Origin: Isoetes taiwanensis
Taxonomy: Eukaryota > Streptophyta > Lycopodiopsida > Isoetales > Isoetaceae
Direction of reading: 5' to 3'
Assembly: GCA_021234155.1 (NCBI GenBank)
Contig: JAJEKV010000073.1
Span: forward strand, 3,072,001 to 3,136,000
Length of the DNA: 64,000 nt
Each line of letters opens with the position of its first letter. The stretch's first letter is position 1. This document shows, piece after piece, positions 43,333 to 56,800 of the stretch. The translations under genes were made by a program, and so were the position numbers. The notes beneath the pieces are model-generated. The model ran no database searches. It had not been told where the DNA came from and saw nothing but the letters and a program-made list of their open reading frames with translations.

Positions 43333-44110
43333 GTGAGCATTGAAGACAGTAGCCATTAAATTCTTACTTCATATCCTTTCTTGCTCAAATTAACTGAGGG
43401 CAAAAGGCACAATGGGTGATCAGTGATAAACTGAGAGTCCCAATGTACCTTTTGGCCCTTGCACGTTTACCATCATCATGCTAATCGTGTATTGAATGGC
43501 TGCAGGTACCGGACTCTCCTCTCATTGTAGGTTTGTTTGGCTTGAAGGAATATGAAGATTTTGAAGAGTAACAGGCCAGAGATTTGCTATTTCAAGTCTT
43601 TGTGCAACTATGGATAGATCTTAAATTGTTTTAAGTACACTGAATGATAGTGAGCTATAATCTACAGTTTGTGGTAAGCTTTATGAATTTTTAGACAAGA
43701 CAGCTTGATGGTTGATAGCCAAATATGAAACATGAATCAATTGAAAGGTTGTTTTTTATATTATGAACATGGCTGTGCATCTAAAATAAGAAATGCAGGA
43801 TGCATGCATTATTAACTTGTGTAATAAGTACTTTATTACATTATAATATTATGGATTCAATTTCTAAAGGCATATTGTGCATTGAAATGGCTTACTTGGC
43901 AATTGATTTAATTCCAGGGATTTAAAATGTAACATGCTTCACAGACAAATATTGTGAGAAAGTTTATTGCTTATGCTGACTAATGTTTCTTTGATGTGGA
44001 TGGGACATGGGGTACCATGCTAGAAAGGCTCATTCTAGTAATGGGAGGATAATACTGCCAAGGGATTGACCAAGGCAGATGTCTGGTCTAGTTTTAACTA
44101 GTTCAGGCCG
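43333..44110. repeat. Large direct-repeat array, copy 4 (partial)
   Basis: Follows copy 3 for about 780 bp and stops after gttttaactagttcaggccg in a run of 18 T, beyond which the sequence is unrelated. A short replacement (agaaaggctc) occurs at 44023. Confidence 0.93.
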
Positions 44111-45104
44111 TTTTTTTTTTTTTTTTTTGTTGCTTGTTAGTCTATTTTGACAATTCAGCTTACAAAGGAAAGGAAAGGAAAGTTCGGATGGAATTTGTCA
44201 TCGAAAAACAGGGGTCGTGGCCATGGGTTGTTGGGCGCAAGACCCTGCTTGTTCCGGCATGATTCTGCAGTGAAGAGCATAAGATGGGCTGTAGGTGTGT
44301 GAATCCTGCTTCCACCTCCAGATATTACTTTCGCATCTCTGTGAAAGGGCGCCATAGCCGGAAGGGCATGAAGAAAAACTGTCGGAAATGCTCTATATTT
44401 GATGAGATGGAAGGAGGGACAGATAACCTCATGTTTTCACCAACGTTTTTGCCTTGAGAGTTTTTGCATGACCTATGTTTTCCTTCTGTATTACAGACGA
44501 AAGGAGGAACATATTGCCTTGAGGGTTTCTGGATAATCTATGTTTTGCAGGGGTTGATCACTGTTGCAGCTGATCCTTGCCATAGCCACAAAAGAAAAAC
44601 TTATTGAAGATCTTCAAAGGCTGGTTCATCGGGTAAGCTAAGGGCATAAGATTCTTGTTGGGGTTCAATTTCCCAAGCCCTGGTCTGTTGCAAGTCTGAG
44701 TTGTATCAAGATCATAAATTAAACTGGATTGTGAAGGTTTAGATAAGTTTAAGCGTGGCTGTCATAAAATTTTGCCGCGCTGTTGTTCGTAGGTCGATCG
44801 CCTTGCAGGAGATGCTTGTAGAAAGAACAGAGGAGGATGAAGAGCTGCGAAAAAACAGAGGAGGATGAATCGGAACAGAGGAAGGGGAAGAGCGCAGTTA
44901 TTTCTGGCTACACCCTCGATCCTCGAAAAAGTGCCTTAATGAATGTCTGGCATGTAAGGCCATGTCATGCATGACGTGGCTGTCCGGATGGCTAACGTGG
45001 CCATGTCAGCAGTCGCTGAGGAATCGACACGTGGCCACAGGAATGTCTTATGGTTCTATGGTTTAAATATTATGGTTTTAATATTTATGGTTATATGGTT
45101 ATAT
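44111..45104. other. Stretch between the two repeat blocks
   Basis: A plus-strand frame near 44563-44633 reads LLQLILAIATKEKLIEDLQR LVHR up to a donor-like gtaagc and could be a stray exon; no family is recognised. The rest looks non-coding, and it ends in an AT-rich run (ttatggttatatggttatat) leading into the first satellite unit. Confidence 0.35.
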
Positions 45105-46889
45105 ATATACAAGTTATTGTACTATGAGGGACTGTACAAATTCGACTAGAAGCCAAATGTAGTGCCTTCCAACGAAGATCCTATAAAGATTCTCCTAGAT
45201 TCTTCAAGACTCTAGAAAAAATTCTCTAGATACTATGAGATTCCATCAATGTTCGCTTATATTCCCCAAGATCCGAGGATTATTCCTCAAGGAATTGTAC
45301 AAATTCGAGTAGAAATCAAATTTAAAGTCATGCGATGAAGATTCTATAGAGATTCTCCAAGATTCCACCAAGATTCTTTAGATACTCAAAGATTTTATGA
45401 GGATTCCCTGAGATTCCTTTTAAGATTCTCTTGAGATTCCCCTAGATTCCCATAGATTATCTTAAGATTCCTCAAGATTCCCTGTAGATTCTTCAAGATT
45501 TCCTTAGATTCTATGAAGATCCCCCTGTAGAACACACCTAGTATCAAAGATTCCCCTAGATCCCCTTGGACTCCCCCTAAATTCCCTAAAATTCCATAAA
45601 CATCCCCTAGATTCCTAAGGTTCTACAATCTGAAGATTCCTTTAGATTCCTTAAGATTATATGTAGATTCTCCTAGATTCCCTTAAATTCTACCAAGATT
45701 CCAATAGATTCTCTAAGATTCCATCAAGATTCCCCTAGATTCTCAAATATTGTTTGCAGATTCTCTTAGATTCCCCTATATTCTTTTGATTCCCATAGAT
45801 TCCTTAAGATTCTCTTCACATTTTCTTGATTCCAAAGGTTGTCCCAAGATTCCTCTAGATTCCTTTAGATTCTTAAATATTCTCTTAAGATTCCCTTAGA
45901 TTCCCAAATATTATCCTAAGATTCCTCTAGATTCTCCAAGATTCCAAGTAGATTCTTCTAGATTCCCTTAGATTCTATGAAGATTCCCCTGTAGAACACA
46001 CTTACTGTCAAAAGTTCCCCTAGATCCCTTGGAATCTCTCGCGATTCCCTAAGATTCCACAAAGATCCCCCTACATTTTTAATGTTCTATAAAGATTCCT
46101 CTAGATTTTCAAAGATTATTTGAAGATTCATTTAGATTCTCCAAGATTCTATGTAGATTCTCCTAGATTCCCTTAAGTTTTATGAATATCCCCTTAGATC
46201 TCTAAGATCCCATCAATATTTCCCTCGATTAGTAAACCTTTTTTGAAGCTTTCTTAGATTCCCCTAGATTCTTTTGAGATTCCCATAGATTCCTTAAGAT
46301 TCTCTTGAGATTCCCGTGACTTTCAAAGATTATCCCAAGATTCCTCTAGATTACATAGATTCTCTTAGATTCCCTTAGATTCTATGAATATTCCCCTAGA
46401 TTATCCAACATTGCACGGAATGATGCCAAACCACTACTCATTGGAAAGCATTTGATGAGAGGAATCCAATGGCATTGGTCCCACTTTGATCCGAGACCTC
46501 CACCGCAAGATAAAGTCGTTTGAAGGCGACGCAAAAAAAGAAGCTTCCAAGAAAGCTTCATAATTAATGAGTTGCCACCTCACTATCTTTTCATTAAATA
46601 AAGGGTGCCACCTCACCTCCTTTAATATAAAAAATTCTAATTTAATAAGAAATTGAATGGCCATGATTTCGCCTCCCCTTTTGATCCGATGGTCCAGGGA
46701 TGTGTTGCATGCCTTCATGTGGCCATGCATGCCCCATGCATGACTCATCCATAATCCAATGGCTCACGTCGCGCCACTCAATCAATGTCCCCAATCCCAC
46801 GGTAGAGAAGCGTGTTACATATTTTTAACATGTCATATACACCATGGGTACATCGTTTTCAAGGCACACATAGAATAATCTTATACATA
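45105..46889 (+). repeat. Composite GATTC satellite unit 1
   Basis: Head (45105-45175: atacaagttattgtactatg, gagggactgtacaaattcga), body of degenerate agattcccctagattctcaa words (45176-46410), and tail (46411-46889) with ccaaaccactactcattgga, tgagaggaatccaatggc, the AT-rich part and gtacatcgttttcaaggcac. The body is the longest of the set. Confidence 0.93.
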
Positions 46890-48640
46890 AACAAGTGATT
46901 GTACTATGAGGGAGTGTACAAATTTTGAGTCATTCAGTGAAGATTCTATAATGATTCTCTAAGATTTTCAAGGCCTAGAAAAAATTTCCCTAGATTCTCG
47001 AAGATTTCACGAAGATTCCCTTAGATTCCTCTACATTCTCTTGAGATTCTCATAGATTCTTTAAGATTCTCTTGAGTTTCCCTTAGATTCTCAAAGATTA
47101 ACCCAATTTCCCTCTAGATTCTCCAAGATTCTATGTAGATTCTCCTAAATTCCCATAGATTCTATGAAGATTCCCTGCAAAACACATCCAATGTGAAAGA
47201 TTCCCCAAGATTCCACAAAGATTCTTAATATTCTACAAAGATTCCTCTAGATTCTCTAAGGTTATATATAAATTTTATGTAGATTCCCCTAGATTCTTTT
47301 AGATATTATGTATATTGCTCTAGATTCCATTAGATCTAAGTACATTCCCCTAGATTCTCCAAGATTCCATTAAAGATCACGTAGATTCTGAAAGACTTTA
47401 CGAAGATGCGCTTAGATTCTGCTAGATTTCCTAAGATTCTCTTAAGATTCCCATATATTCCCTAATTTTGTTGAGATTCCTCTAGATTCCCCAAGTTTCT
47501 ATGTAGATTCTCCTAGATCCCCTTAGATTCTATGAAGATTCCCTTAGATTCTTCAAGATTTTATCAAGATTCCCCTAGATTCTCAAAGGTTTTATAGAGA
47601 TTCGCTTAGATTCTTAAAGATTCTCTTGTGATTCCCATAGATTCCTCAAGATTCTATTGAGATTCCTTTATATTCTTTAAGATCCTATGAAGATTCCCCT
47701 AGATTCTCTTAAATTTCCATAGATTCCATAAAATTCCAAGATTTCAAGAAGATTCTTAGTATTCGATCATATTCGCTTCAACTATGACGAAACGATATCA
47801 AAGCACTACTCATTAAAAAGCTCTCGATGAGAGGAATCCAATGGCATAGGCCTCACCTTCATCCGACCCCTTTGCTGCAAGTTACGGGCCTTTGAAGATA
47901 ATTATAAAGAAAAAGCTTCCTCAAAATTCCTTTCATAAATGTTGGTGCCACCTCATTACTTTTTTATTAAATGAGGATGCCACCTCAACTCCTTTAATAA
48001 ATAAACTGCAACTTAATAAAAAACTTAATGGCCAAGATTTCTCCTCCCCCTTTTGATCCAAGGGCCGAGATTGGCCACACCAAAAAGCACTTTTAGGGAC
48101 CTTCCTTGCACCTTCCATAAAAAAAATGAAGGGCACTACTCATTGGAAAGCTCTCGACGAGAGGAATCCAATGGCGTAGGCCCACCTTCATCCGACCCCT
48201 TTGTTGCAAGTTACGGGCCTTTGAAGATGATTACAAAAAAGAAGCTTCCTCGAAATTCCTTCCATAAATGTTGGTGCCACCTCATTACTTTTTTATTAAA
48301 TGAGGATGCCACCTCAACTCCTTTAATCAATAAATTGCAACTTAATAAAAAATTTAATGGCCAGGATTTCTCCTCCCCCTTTTGATCCAAGGGCCGAAAT
48401 TGGCCACACCAAAAAGCACCTTTAGGGACCTTCCTTCCACCTTCCCTAAAAAAATCAAGGGCTACGATTTTGCCTTCCCCCCTTGATCCGACGGGCTAGA
48501 GGCATGGTGCATGCCCCATGCATGACCCCATGTAGATCCTAAGGCCATAGCTGTGCCACCTCATTGGCCCCCAAATAGACGGCCTAGATTGATTTGAATA
48601 TGTAAACAATCCATGGGTACATCGTTTCCCATGGACACAT
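46890..48640 (+). repeat. Composite GATTC satellite unit 2 with doubled tail
   Basis: Head at 46890-46960 (gattgtactatgagggagtg), body 46961-47770, then two tails in tandem: a shortened one (47771-48127) and a complete one (48128-48640), both with ggaaagctctcgatgagagg-type starts and aattggccacaccaaaaagc parts. Confidence 0.92.
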
Positions 48641-48870
48641 AGAAGATACTCCTTGTGAACGTTGCTGAACCTTGACTTCTTATGGCTGAACAGCTCCAGG
48701 CTTTGGCTCTTGCTGCACACATTGCTATGATGGTTGCCCACTAATGCTTCAACAAAATTCACTTGCAACTGCATCTAAAAACTGGACACTTGATCATACT
48801 AAATTTACGCTAGAAAATACCATTGAGACTAATTCTAGCTATGGTTATGTTTGCTCCAGAATGCGAGCCA
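48641..48870. other. Foreign 230-bp insert between satellite units
   Basis: This piece lacks GATTC words. One plus-strand frame reads LATASKNWTLDHTKFTLENT, but no family is recognised. It may be a fragment of a retroelement or host gene trapped between units. Confidence 0.4.
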
Positions 48871-50119
48871 ACAGTTTCCCCTAGATTCTCAAAGATTAAC
48901 CCAAATTATTTCTAGATTCTCCAAGATTTTATGTAGATTCTCCTAAATTCCCATAGATTCTATGAAGATTCCCCTGCAAAACACATCCAATGTGAAAGGT
49001 TCCCCAAGATTCCACAAATATTCTTCCAGATTCTTAATGTTCTGCAAAGATTCCTCTAGATTCTCTAAGATTATATATAGATTTTATGTAGATTCCCCTA
49101 GATTCCTTTACATATTATATATATTCCCCTAAATTCCATTAGATCTAAGTACATTCCCTTAGATTCTCCAAGATTCCACTAAAGATCATATAGATTCTCA
49201 AAGACACTACGAAGATGCACTTAGATTCTGCTAGATTTTCTAAGATTCTCTTACGATTCCCATAGATTCCCTAATTCTGTTGAGATTCCTCTAGATTCCC
49301 CAAGTTTCTATGTAGATTCTCCTAGATCCCCTTAGCTTCTATGAAGATCCCCTTAGATTCTTCAAGATTTTATCAAGATTCTCCTAGATTCTCAAAGGTT
49401 TTATAAAGGTTCGCTTAGATTCTTAAAGAGTCTCTTGTGATTCCCATAGATTCCTCAAGATTCTATTAAGATTCCTTTACATTCTTTAAGATCCTATAAA
49501 GATTCCCCTAGATTCTCTTAAATTCCCATGTTCCATAAAATTCCAAGATTCCAAGAAGATTCTTAGTATTCGATCATTTCGCTTCAATTACGACGAAACG
49601 ATATCAAAGCACTACTCATTGGAAAGCTCTCGATGAGAGGAATCCAACGGCGTGGGCCCCACCTTTATCCGATCCCTTTGCTGCAAGTTATGGGCTTTTG
49701 AAGACAATTACAAAAAAGAAGCTTCCTCGAAAGTCCTTCCATAAATGTTGATGCAACCTCATTACTTTTTTTATTAAATGAGGATGCCACCTCAACACCT
49801 TTAATAAAATAAATTGCAACTTAATAAAAAACTTAATGGCCAGGATTTCTTCTCCCCTTTTTGATCCAAAGGGTGAGATTGGCCACACCAAAAAGCATCT
49901 TTAAAGACCTTCCTTGCACCTTCCCTGCAAAAGTCAAGGGCTATGATTTTGCCTTCCCCCCTTGATCCGACGGTCTAGAGGCACGGTGCATGCCCCATGC
50001 ATGACCCCATGTAGATCCTAAGGCCGTAGTTGTGCCACCTCATTGGCCCACAAACAGACGGCCTAGATTGATTTCAATATGTAATCTATCCATGGGTACA
50101 TCGTTTCCCATGGACACAT
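48871..50119 (+). repeat. Composite GATTC satellite unit 3
   Basis: Body 48871-49570 without a head, then a full tail to cccatggacacatag. The tail contains a 67-codon minus-strand ORF (49891-49688) that recurs in other tails and is treated as incidental. Confidence 0.93.
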
Positions 50120-51236
50120 AGATTCTTCCAGATTCTTAATGTTCTGCAAAGATTCCTCTAGATTCTCTAAGATTATATATAGATTTTATGTAGATTCCCC
50201 TAGATTCCTTTATATATTATATATATTCCCCTAAATTCCATTAGATCTAAGTACATTCCCTTAGATTCTCCAAGATTCCACTAAAGATCATATAGATTCT
50301 CAAAGACACTACGAAGATGCACTTAGATTCTGCTAGATTTTCTAAGATTCTCTTACGATTCCCATAGATTCCCTAATTCTGTTGAGATTCCTCTCGATTC
50401 CCCAAGTTTCTATGTAGATTCTCCTAGATCCCCTTAGATTCTATGAAGATCCGCTTAGATTCTTCAAGATTTTATCAAGATTCCCCTAGATTCTCAAAGG
50501 TTTTATAAAGGTTCGCTTAGATTCTTAAAGAGTCTCTTGTGATTCCCATAGATTCCTCAAGATTCTATTAAGATTCCTTTACATTCTTTAAGATCCTATG
50601 AAGATTCCCCTAGATTCTCTTAAATTTCCATGTTCCATAAAATTCCAAGATTCCAAGAAGATTCTTAGTATTCGATCATTTCGCTTCAATTACGACGAAA
50701 CGATATCAAAGCACTACTCATTGGAAAGCTCTCGATGAGAGGAATCCAAACGGCGTGGCCCCACCTTTATCCGATCCCTTTGCTGCAAGTTATGGGCTTT
50801 TGAAGACAATTACAAAAAAGAAGCTTCCTCGAAAGTCCTTCCATAAATGTTGATGCAACCTCATTACTTTTTTTATTAAATGAGGATGCCACCTCAACAC
50901 CTTTAATAAAATAAATTGCAACTTAATAAAAAATTTAATGGCCAGGATTTCTCCTCCCCTTTTTGATCCAAGGGCTGAGATTGGCCACACCAAAAAGCAT
51001 CTTTAGGGACCTTCCTTGCACCTTCCCTTAAAAAAGTCAAGGGCTACGATTTTGCCTTCCCCCGTTGATCCGACGGTCTAGAGGCATGGTGCATGCCCCA
51101 TGCATGACCCCATGTAGATCCTAAGGCCGTAGTTGTGCCACCTCATTGGCCCACAAACAGACGGCCTAGATTGATTTCAATATGTAATCTATCCATGGGT
51201 ACATCGTTTCCCATGGACACATAGAATAATTATATA
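50120..51236 (+). repeat. Composite GATTC satellite unit 4
   Basis: Starts directly in the body (attcttccagattcttaatg, repeating part of unit 3) and ends with tail and tatatatatta. The last 1 kb is nearly identical to units 5, 8 and 9. Confidence 0.94.
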
Positions 51237-52262
51237 TATATTATGATTCCCCTAAATTCCATTAGATCTAAGTACATTCCCTTAGATTCTCCAAGATTCC
51301 ACTAAAGATCATATAGATTCTCAAAGACACTACGAAGATGCACTTAGATTCTGCTAGATTTTCTAAGATTCTCTTACGATTCCCATAGATTCCCTAATTC
51401 TGTTGAGATTCCTCTCGATTCCCCAAGTTTCTATGTAGATTCTCCTAGATCCCCTTAGATTCTATGAAGATCCGCTTAGATTCTTCAAGATTTTATCAAG
51501 ATTCCCCTAGATTCTCAAAGGTTTTATAAAGGTTCGCTTAGATTCTTAAAGAGTCTCTTGTGATTCCCATAGATTCCTCAAGATTCTATTAAGATTCCTT
51601 TACATTCTTTAAGATCCTATGAAGATTCCCCTAGATTCTCTTAAATTTCCATGTTCCATAAAATTCCAAGATTCCAAGAAGATTCTTAGTATTCGATCAT
51701 TTCGCTTCAATTACGACGAAACGATATCAAAGCACTACTCATTGGAAAGCTCTCGATGAGAGGAATCCAACGGCGTGGGCCCCACCTTTATCCGATCCCT
51801 TTGCTGCAAGTTATGGGCTTTTGAAGACAATTACAAAAAAGAAGCTTCCTCGAAAGTCCTTCCATAAATGTTGATGCAACCTCATTACTTTTTTTATTAA
51901 ATGAGGATGCCACCTCAACACCTTTAATAAAATAAATTGCAACTTAATAAAAAATTTAATGGCCAGGATTTCTCCTCCCCTTTTTGATCCAAGGGCTGAG
52001 ATTGGCCACACCAAAAAGCATCTTTAGGGACCTTCCTTGCACCTTCCCTTAAAAAAGTCAAGGGCTACGATTTTGCCTTCCCCCGTTGATCCGACAGTCT
52101 AGAGGCATGGTGCATGCCCCATGCATGACCCCATGTAGATCCTAAGGCCGTAGTTGTGCCACCTCATTGGCCCACAAACAGACGGCCTAGATTGATTTCA
52201 ATATGTAATCTATCCATGGGTACATCGTTTCCCATGGACACATAGAATAATTATATATATAC
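51237..52262 (+). repeat. Composite GATTC satellite unit 5
   Basis: Body starts at taaattccattagatctaag and the whole 1.02 kb copies unit 4. After the tail the head word acaagtatttgtactatcag appears and then the array ends. Confidence 0.94.
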
Positions 52263-53892
52263 AAGTATTTGTACTATCAGTGGGATACATTTTATTCTAT
52301 TGAAACATTTTGACTTGAATTACCCCATTGTTTCTAGGTAGCTTGGCATAAGTTGATCGTCATATTAATGATGTTGAGGATATCATTGTAGATCTTGCAA
52401 CCATGTTGTATGTAACCATCAAACAATAAAGTTTTACGACACTATGACCACATAGTGTCCATCTTGGACACATTGTGGGCAATCAATTCCATGGGCTACC
52501 ATTTTCAAAATTCCTTGAAGATTACTTCATTTTAATATTCCTTTCATTCAAGCTAGAATATACATCTAGACCACAATCATGCATGCTTAAACTAATCAAT
52601 TTCATGAGGCCAATGGAAATCAGGTAGAATGTTGGGGAGTCTAATGCAATCTAAAAGAATCTCGATATAATCTTAGGAAGTCTATGACAATCTAGAGAGC
52701 CTCGAGAAATCTTCAGGGAATCTTACGAAATCTAATAGATATGTAGTTGAAATTGTCATTTTTTTCCTTATGTTTTGAATTTATTTTTATTAGGCAATTT
52801 CGCATGGCAAACTATATTTTCTAATGGTGCATTCTACATTCTTTTGGCAAGTTTTTTTTTTGAAGGAACATAACGTTTGGTGAGATTCGCTTTCGTACTA
52901 ACACAAAGATCAATAGTATTTTCTAGGCATGACTGGTCCTAAAATCCTTGAATTTCCAAAGGAACTTTGGCATAGTGGCATTATTCTTTACTATTGAAGA
53001 TTCAAATTCTCACCTTTCCCATACAAAAAGACATTCGACACTCCTAGGTGCTAATTGCAAAATGTACTACACAATTCAACTATTTTGCCTTGCAAATTAT
53101 TACTCAAGGGGTAGTCTTGAGAGCGGAAAGCAAGGCATCTTATTATTTCCTTAGCAATTTGACACCACTACTCTTCATATGAAATGCCCTTCAAGGACCC
53201 ATGGTCATGGGTGCCTAATATTAAACATTTGAATCAAAAGTGGACAAAACCTGTTCAAATGCTTCTAAATTATCTAAATTTTTAAAATATCCTGTAAATA
53301 GCATGACATTATTCACTACCAAATACATCTTCACATTGTAGTAGTGGCATCTCTGCACTTTTAAATCAAGTAGCAATACATAATGATCTAAAAGCTTAAA
53401 GGCTAGTTCATGAGGCATCTCTATGCAAGCTCAATTAAATAAGCGTTGCCCTTTCTTTAACCTGCTTCACTCAAGTGTAAGGCATTTCTTTGCTCCCAAA
53501 AATGCTAAATTTTTGCGACATCATTTCCAGGCTTCTGCAAACTAGAACGAATTTAAGTACAGCCATATGTACCTCGAAGAAATTTCAAAGAGAATGAGTG
53601 AAAATAACTATTGTCTGCAAACTAGAGACACAAACAATAATGTTGACAATGATGTCCTGCTTCCTTCTCATGCTTCCTCCTCAATACTAGAAACGTTTAA
53701 ATCAATGATGAGGTGAAGCTCATATTATAATTATGGTTTATCTAATATTGACCTTCACTGCAAGAGAAGTCACAAACAAATACGATGTTGGGATAGCATG
53801 AAAACATATGACAAACCCACATAAGAGTGTCCCTGGCCATAAATAATAAGGGTAAAATAGAAGTTAGCACCATTAGCAGTTCATCATATCAA
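52263..53892. other. Non-repetitive stretch after the first satellite block
   Basis: Mostly AT-rich without recognisable coding. At 52640-52735 a few inverted, degenerate satellite words (aatctcgatataatcttagg) survive. Small ORFs (52948-53154, 53418-53221) show no family resemblance. Confidence 0.4.
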
Positions 53893-56800
53893 TCATAAAA
53901 ATAACATCAAATTCATCTCCCTAAAGCATTCTTGCAGCAAATATCTACATTGGAATCCCTTAAACAGAAATAGTAACTCCAATGAGCTCTTTGTGCCTAC
54001 AACAAAACTACCAATTAGATTCGTAATGGGCCCAGACAGCCAGATCCTGAAAGCATGTAACATATTTTCTCCATCTCCATCTCGTTTTGACAAAGCCGGT
54101 TCTTTAAACTGTCTCATAGTTGTACACAAATCATCATAGTCTAGGAAGCTATGTAACACACCACTGCGCCCAAGTAAAATAGTCAAACTACATTGGATAT
54201 AATCCATAGATCTGAACTCGATGAAGCTGCCAAGTTTGAGTATATGCAAATTTATAAACATTCCCTGCAGGCAAAGTGAAGAATAAGACGAAAAGCACAT
54301 GGTACAATACTTATGTGGAGCTGGGAAATAGAAATACGAAGCATCAAGTATCCAAACAAAAAAAATATGAACAAAACATGCATATCCACTGCCAAACTCC
54401 ATCTTGTTTGAAGCAAACCAATGGAATAGATTACGATTTTCAGATGCCAGCTATTTTATGTGGTCAACTGTATCAGGGAAATGAAGCTGCAATATCCTGA
54501 AGAAGATCATTTGTACTTCGCATTCTCGCACAGAATAAAGATTTCTGCTCTGAGCTTCAGCTATAACGGTAAGAAACCCAGTTAAAGAGGCCGGAATCAC
54601 CATTAAAGGGCTAATGACCACCTCTTCAATTTCGTTTTTCAAAGACATGAAAATCGAAAAGCATCTTTCTGGCTATAGGCGCAGCGCCTCTGCACTGTCT
54701 GATCCGGAACATGCAAATCCAGAACATTTTTTATTCTGTATTTTCCGATTAGCCACTGCCAGAATAGTCGTTTGGTGCCAAGGCCTTTGGCCAGACTGAC
54801 CAAATATCTGTATTTAGGGCAACCACTATGGAAAGGGCGTCTATCTGTGGCTTCTACACGAAATTACAAAACCTTAGCCTCTTGCAAGAAACAAAACCGG
54901 AACTTGCCATCTCTCACGATGCCAATCACCACTCTTCCATTTAATATGGCGTCCATAAGCCAGGTCTGAAACAGCGACGGACCAGAAGTGGAACCTTTTA
55001 AATATTCATCTCCGAATTGAAACTGACCCAAGAGCCACACATGAGCCATGTCTATATGCTGGTTGGATTGTAGGCATCTCAGTGTGACGAAACTAGCATC
55101 AACATGCCCCACAAGACGTGCAGAATTTGACGACTTGTTTACATCTCCACAAACTGCCTTTGTTTTCTGTATCCTCATCTGAGATGTCTGCACATGTGAT
55201 GTCACAGGGCCATAGTAACAATGAAGAGCTTCTGTCAAAGCATGCATCAGCGATTTGAAATAGCACAATAATATAAGCAAAGGTCCTCTGGCTTCTTCCA
55301 CATGTAAGCCCGAACTGTTGCTAGACTCATCTCTGGGGGTAAGACCTAGATTTATGTTGATCAATATTCAAGCAGTGAGTCCATAAAATTTCACATATTA
55401 AAAAGCTCAAATAATCTGCCCACCTGCTGATTGCATAAGATCTCTATCACAGGTTTAGGCTGCTGCTGCCAAGACCATAAACTTGATCAATAGGTAGCAA
55501 GAGCACTTCCTGCCTGCTGTTGGCCCAACTGTGCAAAGTTTGCTGCTTGTTCACTGCCACTTTCCTCTGCAGGTTTCTCCACAACCAACTTTTCCAAAAC
55601 ATAGTTAACAACCTGTACACAAGCAATACATTAATTCGATTTTCCATAAGAATGCACAACCTGAGCTCATCTAAACAATCTGTACCCTTTGTATTCTCAA
55701 AAAACGTGGCGCACTAAGCTTGCCCTGCGTAAGAACCTGCAATGAATTTCCCTCAAAGGACCTGCATAAAAAAAGAAACCTCAATTATGCACATCATCCA
55801 TCAGAACCTGCAAACAACAGGTCAAATCTTTCAGTATGCTAGTTTAAAGATTATTTCATGTAAGTCAAACAATAGCGCTTGCACCTTAGAAGGCAAAGCC
55901 ATCATGGAGTACAACAGACCATCTCAAAATGCAAACGCATTGGTCTATGCATATTCTTATAAAACCAAAAATAAAGAATTAATGACTCTTACTGCTGTAA
56001 AGAGTTTCAAAAAGTCAATGAAATGCCGAAGAATGCTGCGAGAAGCACTAATGCCTTGAGGAGATTGCACTCCAACTGCACAAATGTATCATAATAATGT
56101 GATAATTAACTATTTTTTTCTTGAAAATAGCAGCAATACATGCACAAACCATGTGCATAGCATAGAATCTCTTACCACAATGTGTTTGACATAATTGCCA
56201 TCTGCAGTGTTAAGCTTCTGGCAACTTAATCCATGAAGATATTGTTACGCAATAACTCCAACCAGTGCAACGATCGTGTAGCCAAATTGTGTGAGCCCCA
56301 TTTTGAACAAAAACTAGTTGTGAGAAGCATGAAGGGTTGGCTGGAATAAATAACACCCATTGACCAGAGAGTGAATATTGCAGTAGCCAAACCTTCCAGT
56401 TGCCAAGGTGGAGTATGTAGCATGAAAAGGTCTTCTGCTTTACAATCCAATTTCGTGATCAAAATCTAGATATCCCATCCATAAAGTTTTGTTATTTTTG
56501 AACACAATATAAGCTTCACATCTATAAAAGCACAAAACTTGTCAGCCTGCAATCAAATGTAAAGTGTGTTCAGCCAAAACTTAATAAGCGAAATACCAGC
56601 TGAGAAATCTTGCTCCACATGGCAATACATGCATTCCGGCCAAGCTTTGGCCATGGAAGACGGATTTAACCGATGCAGAAGCAAATCTTTGTAAAAGGCG
56701 CCATTGTTTCTCACACTTTGTTGATCCATGGATGACCCTAGCCACTGACAAAGCATGGACATGAATACAGAATGCCGATTTGCTTGCTGGATTTACCTGC

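Noticed and set aside
44155-44355. 66-codon minus-strand ORF
   Set aside because: Short, no family resemblance, no promoter or splice signal.
49688-49891. Recurrent 67-codon ORF starting MVWPIS in satellite tails (also 50790, 51811, 62210, 63209)
   Set aside because: It recurs only because the tail is duplicated. Changes are not biased to synonymous sites by eye, and other frames of the tail are equally conserved.
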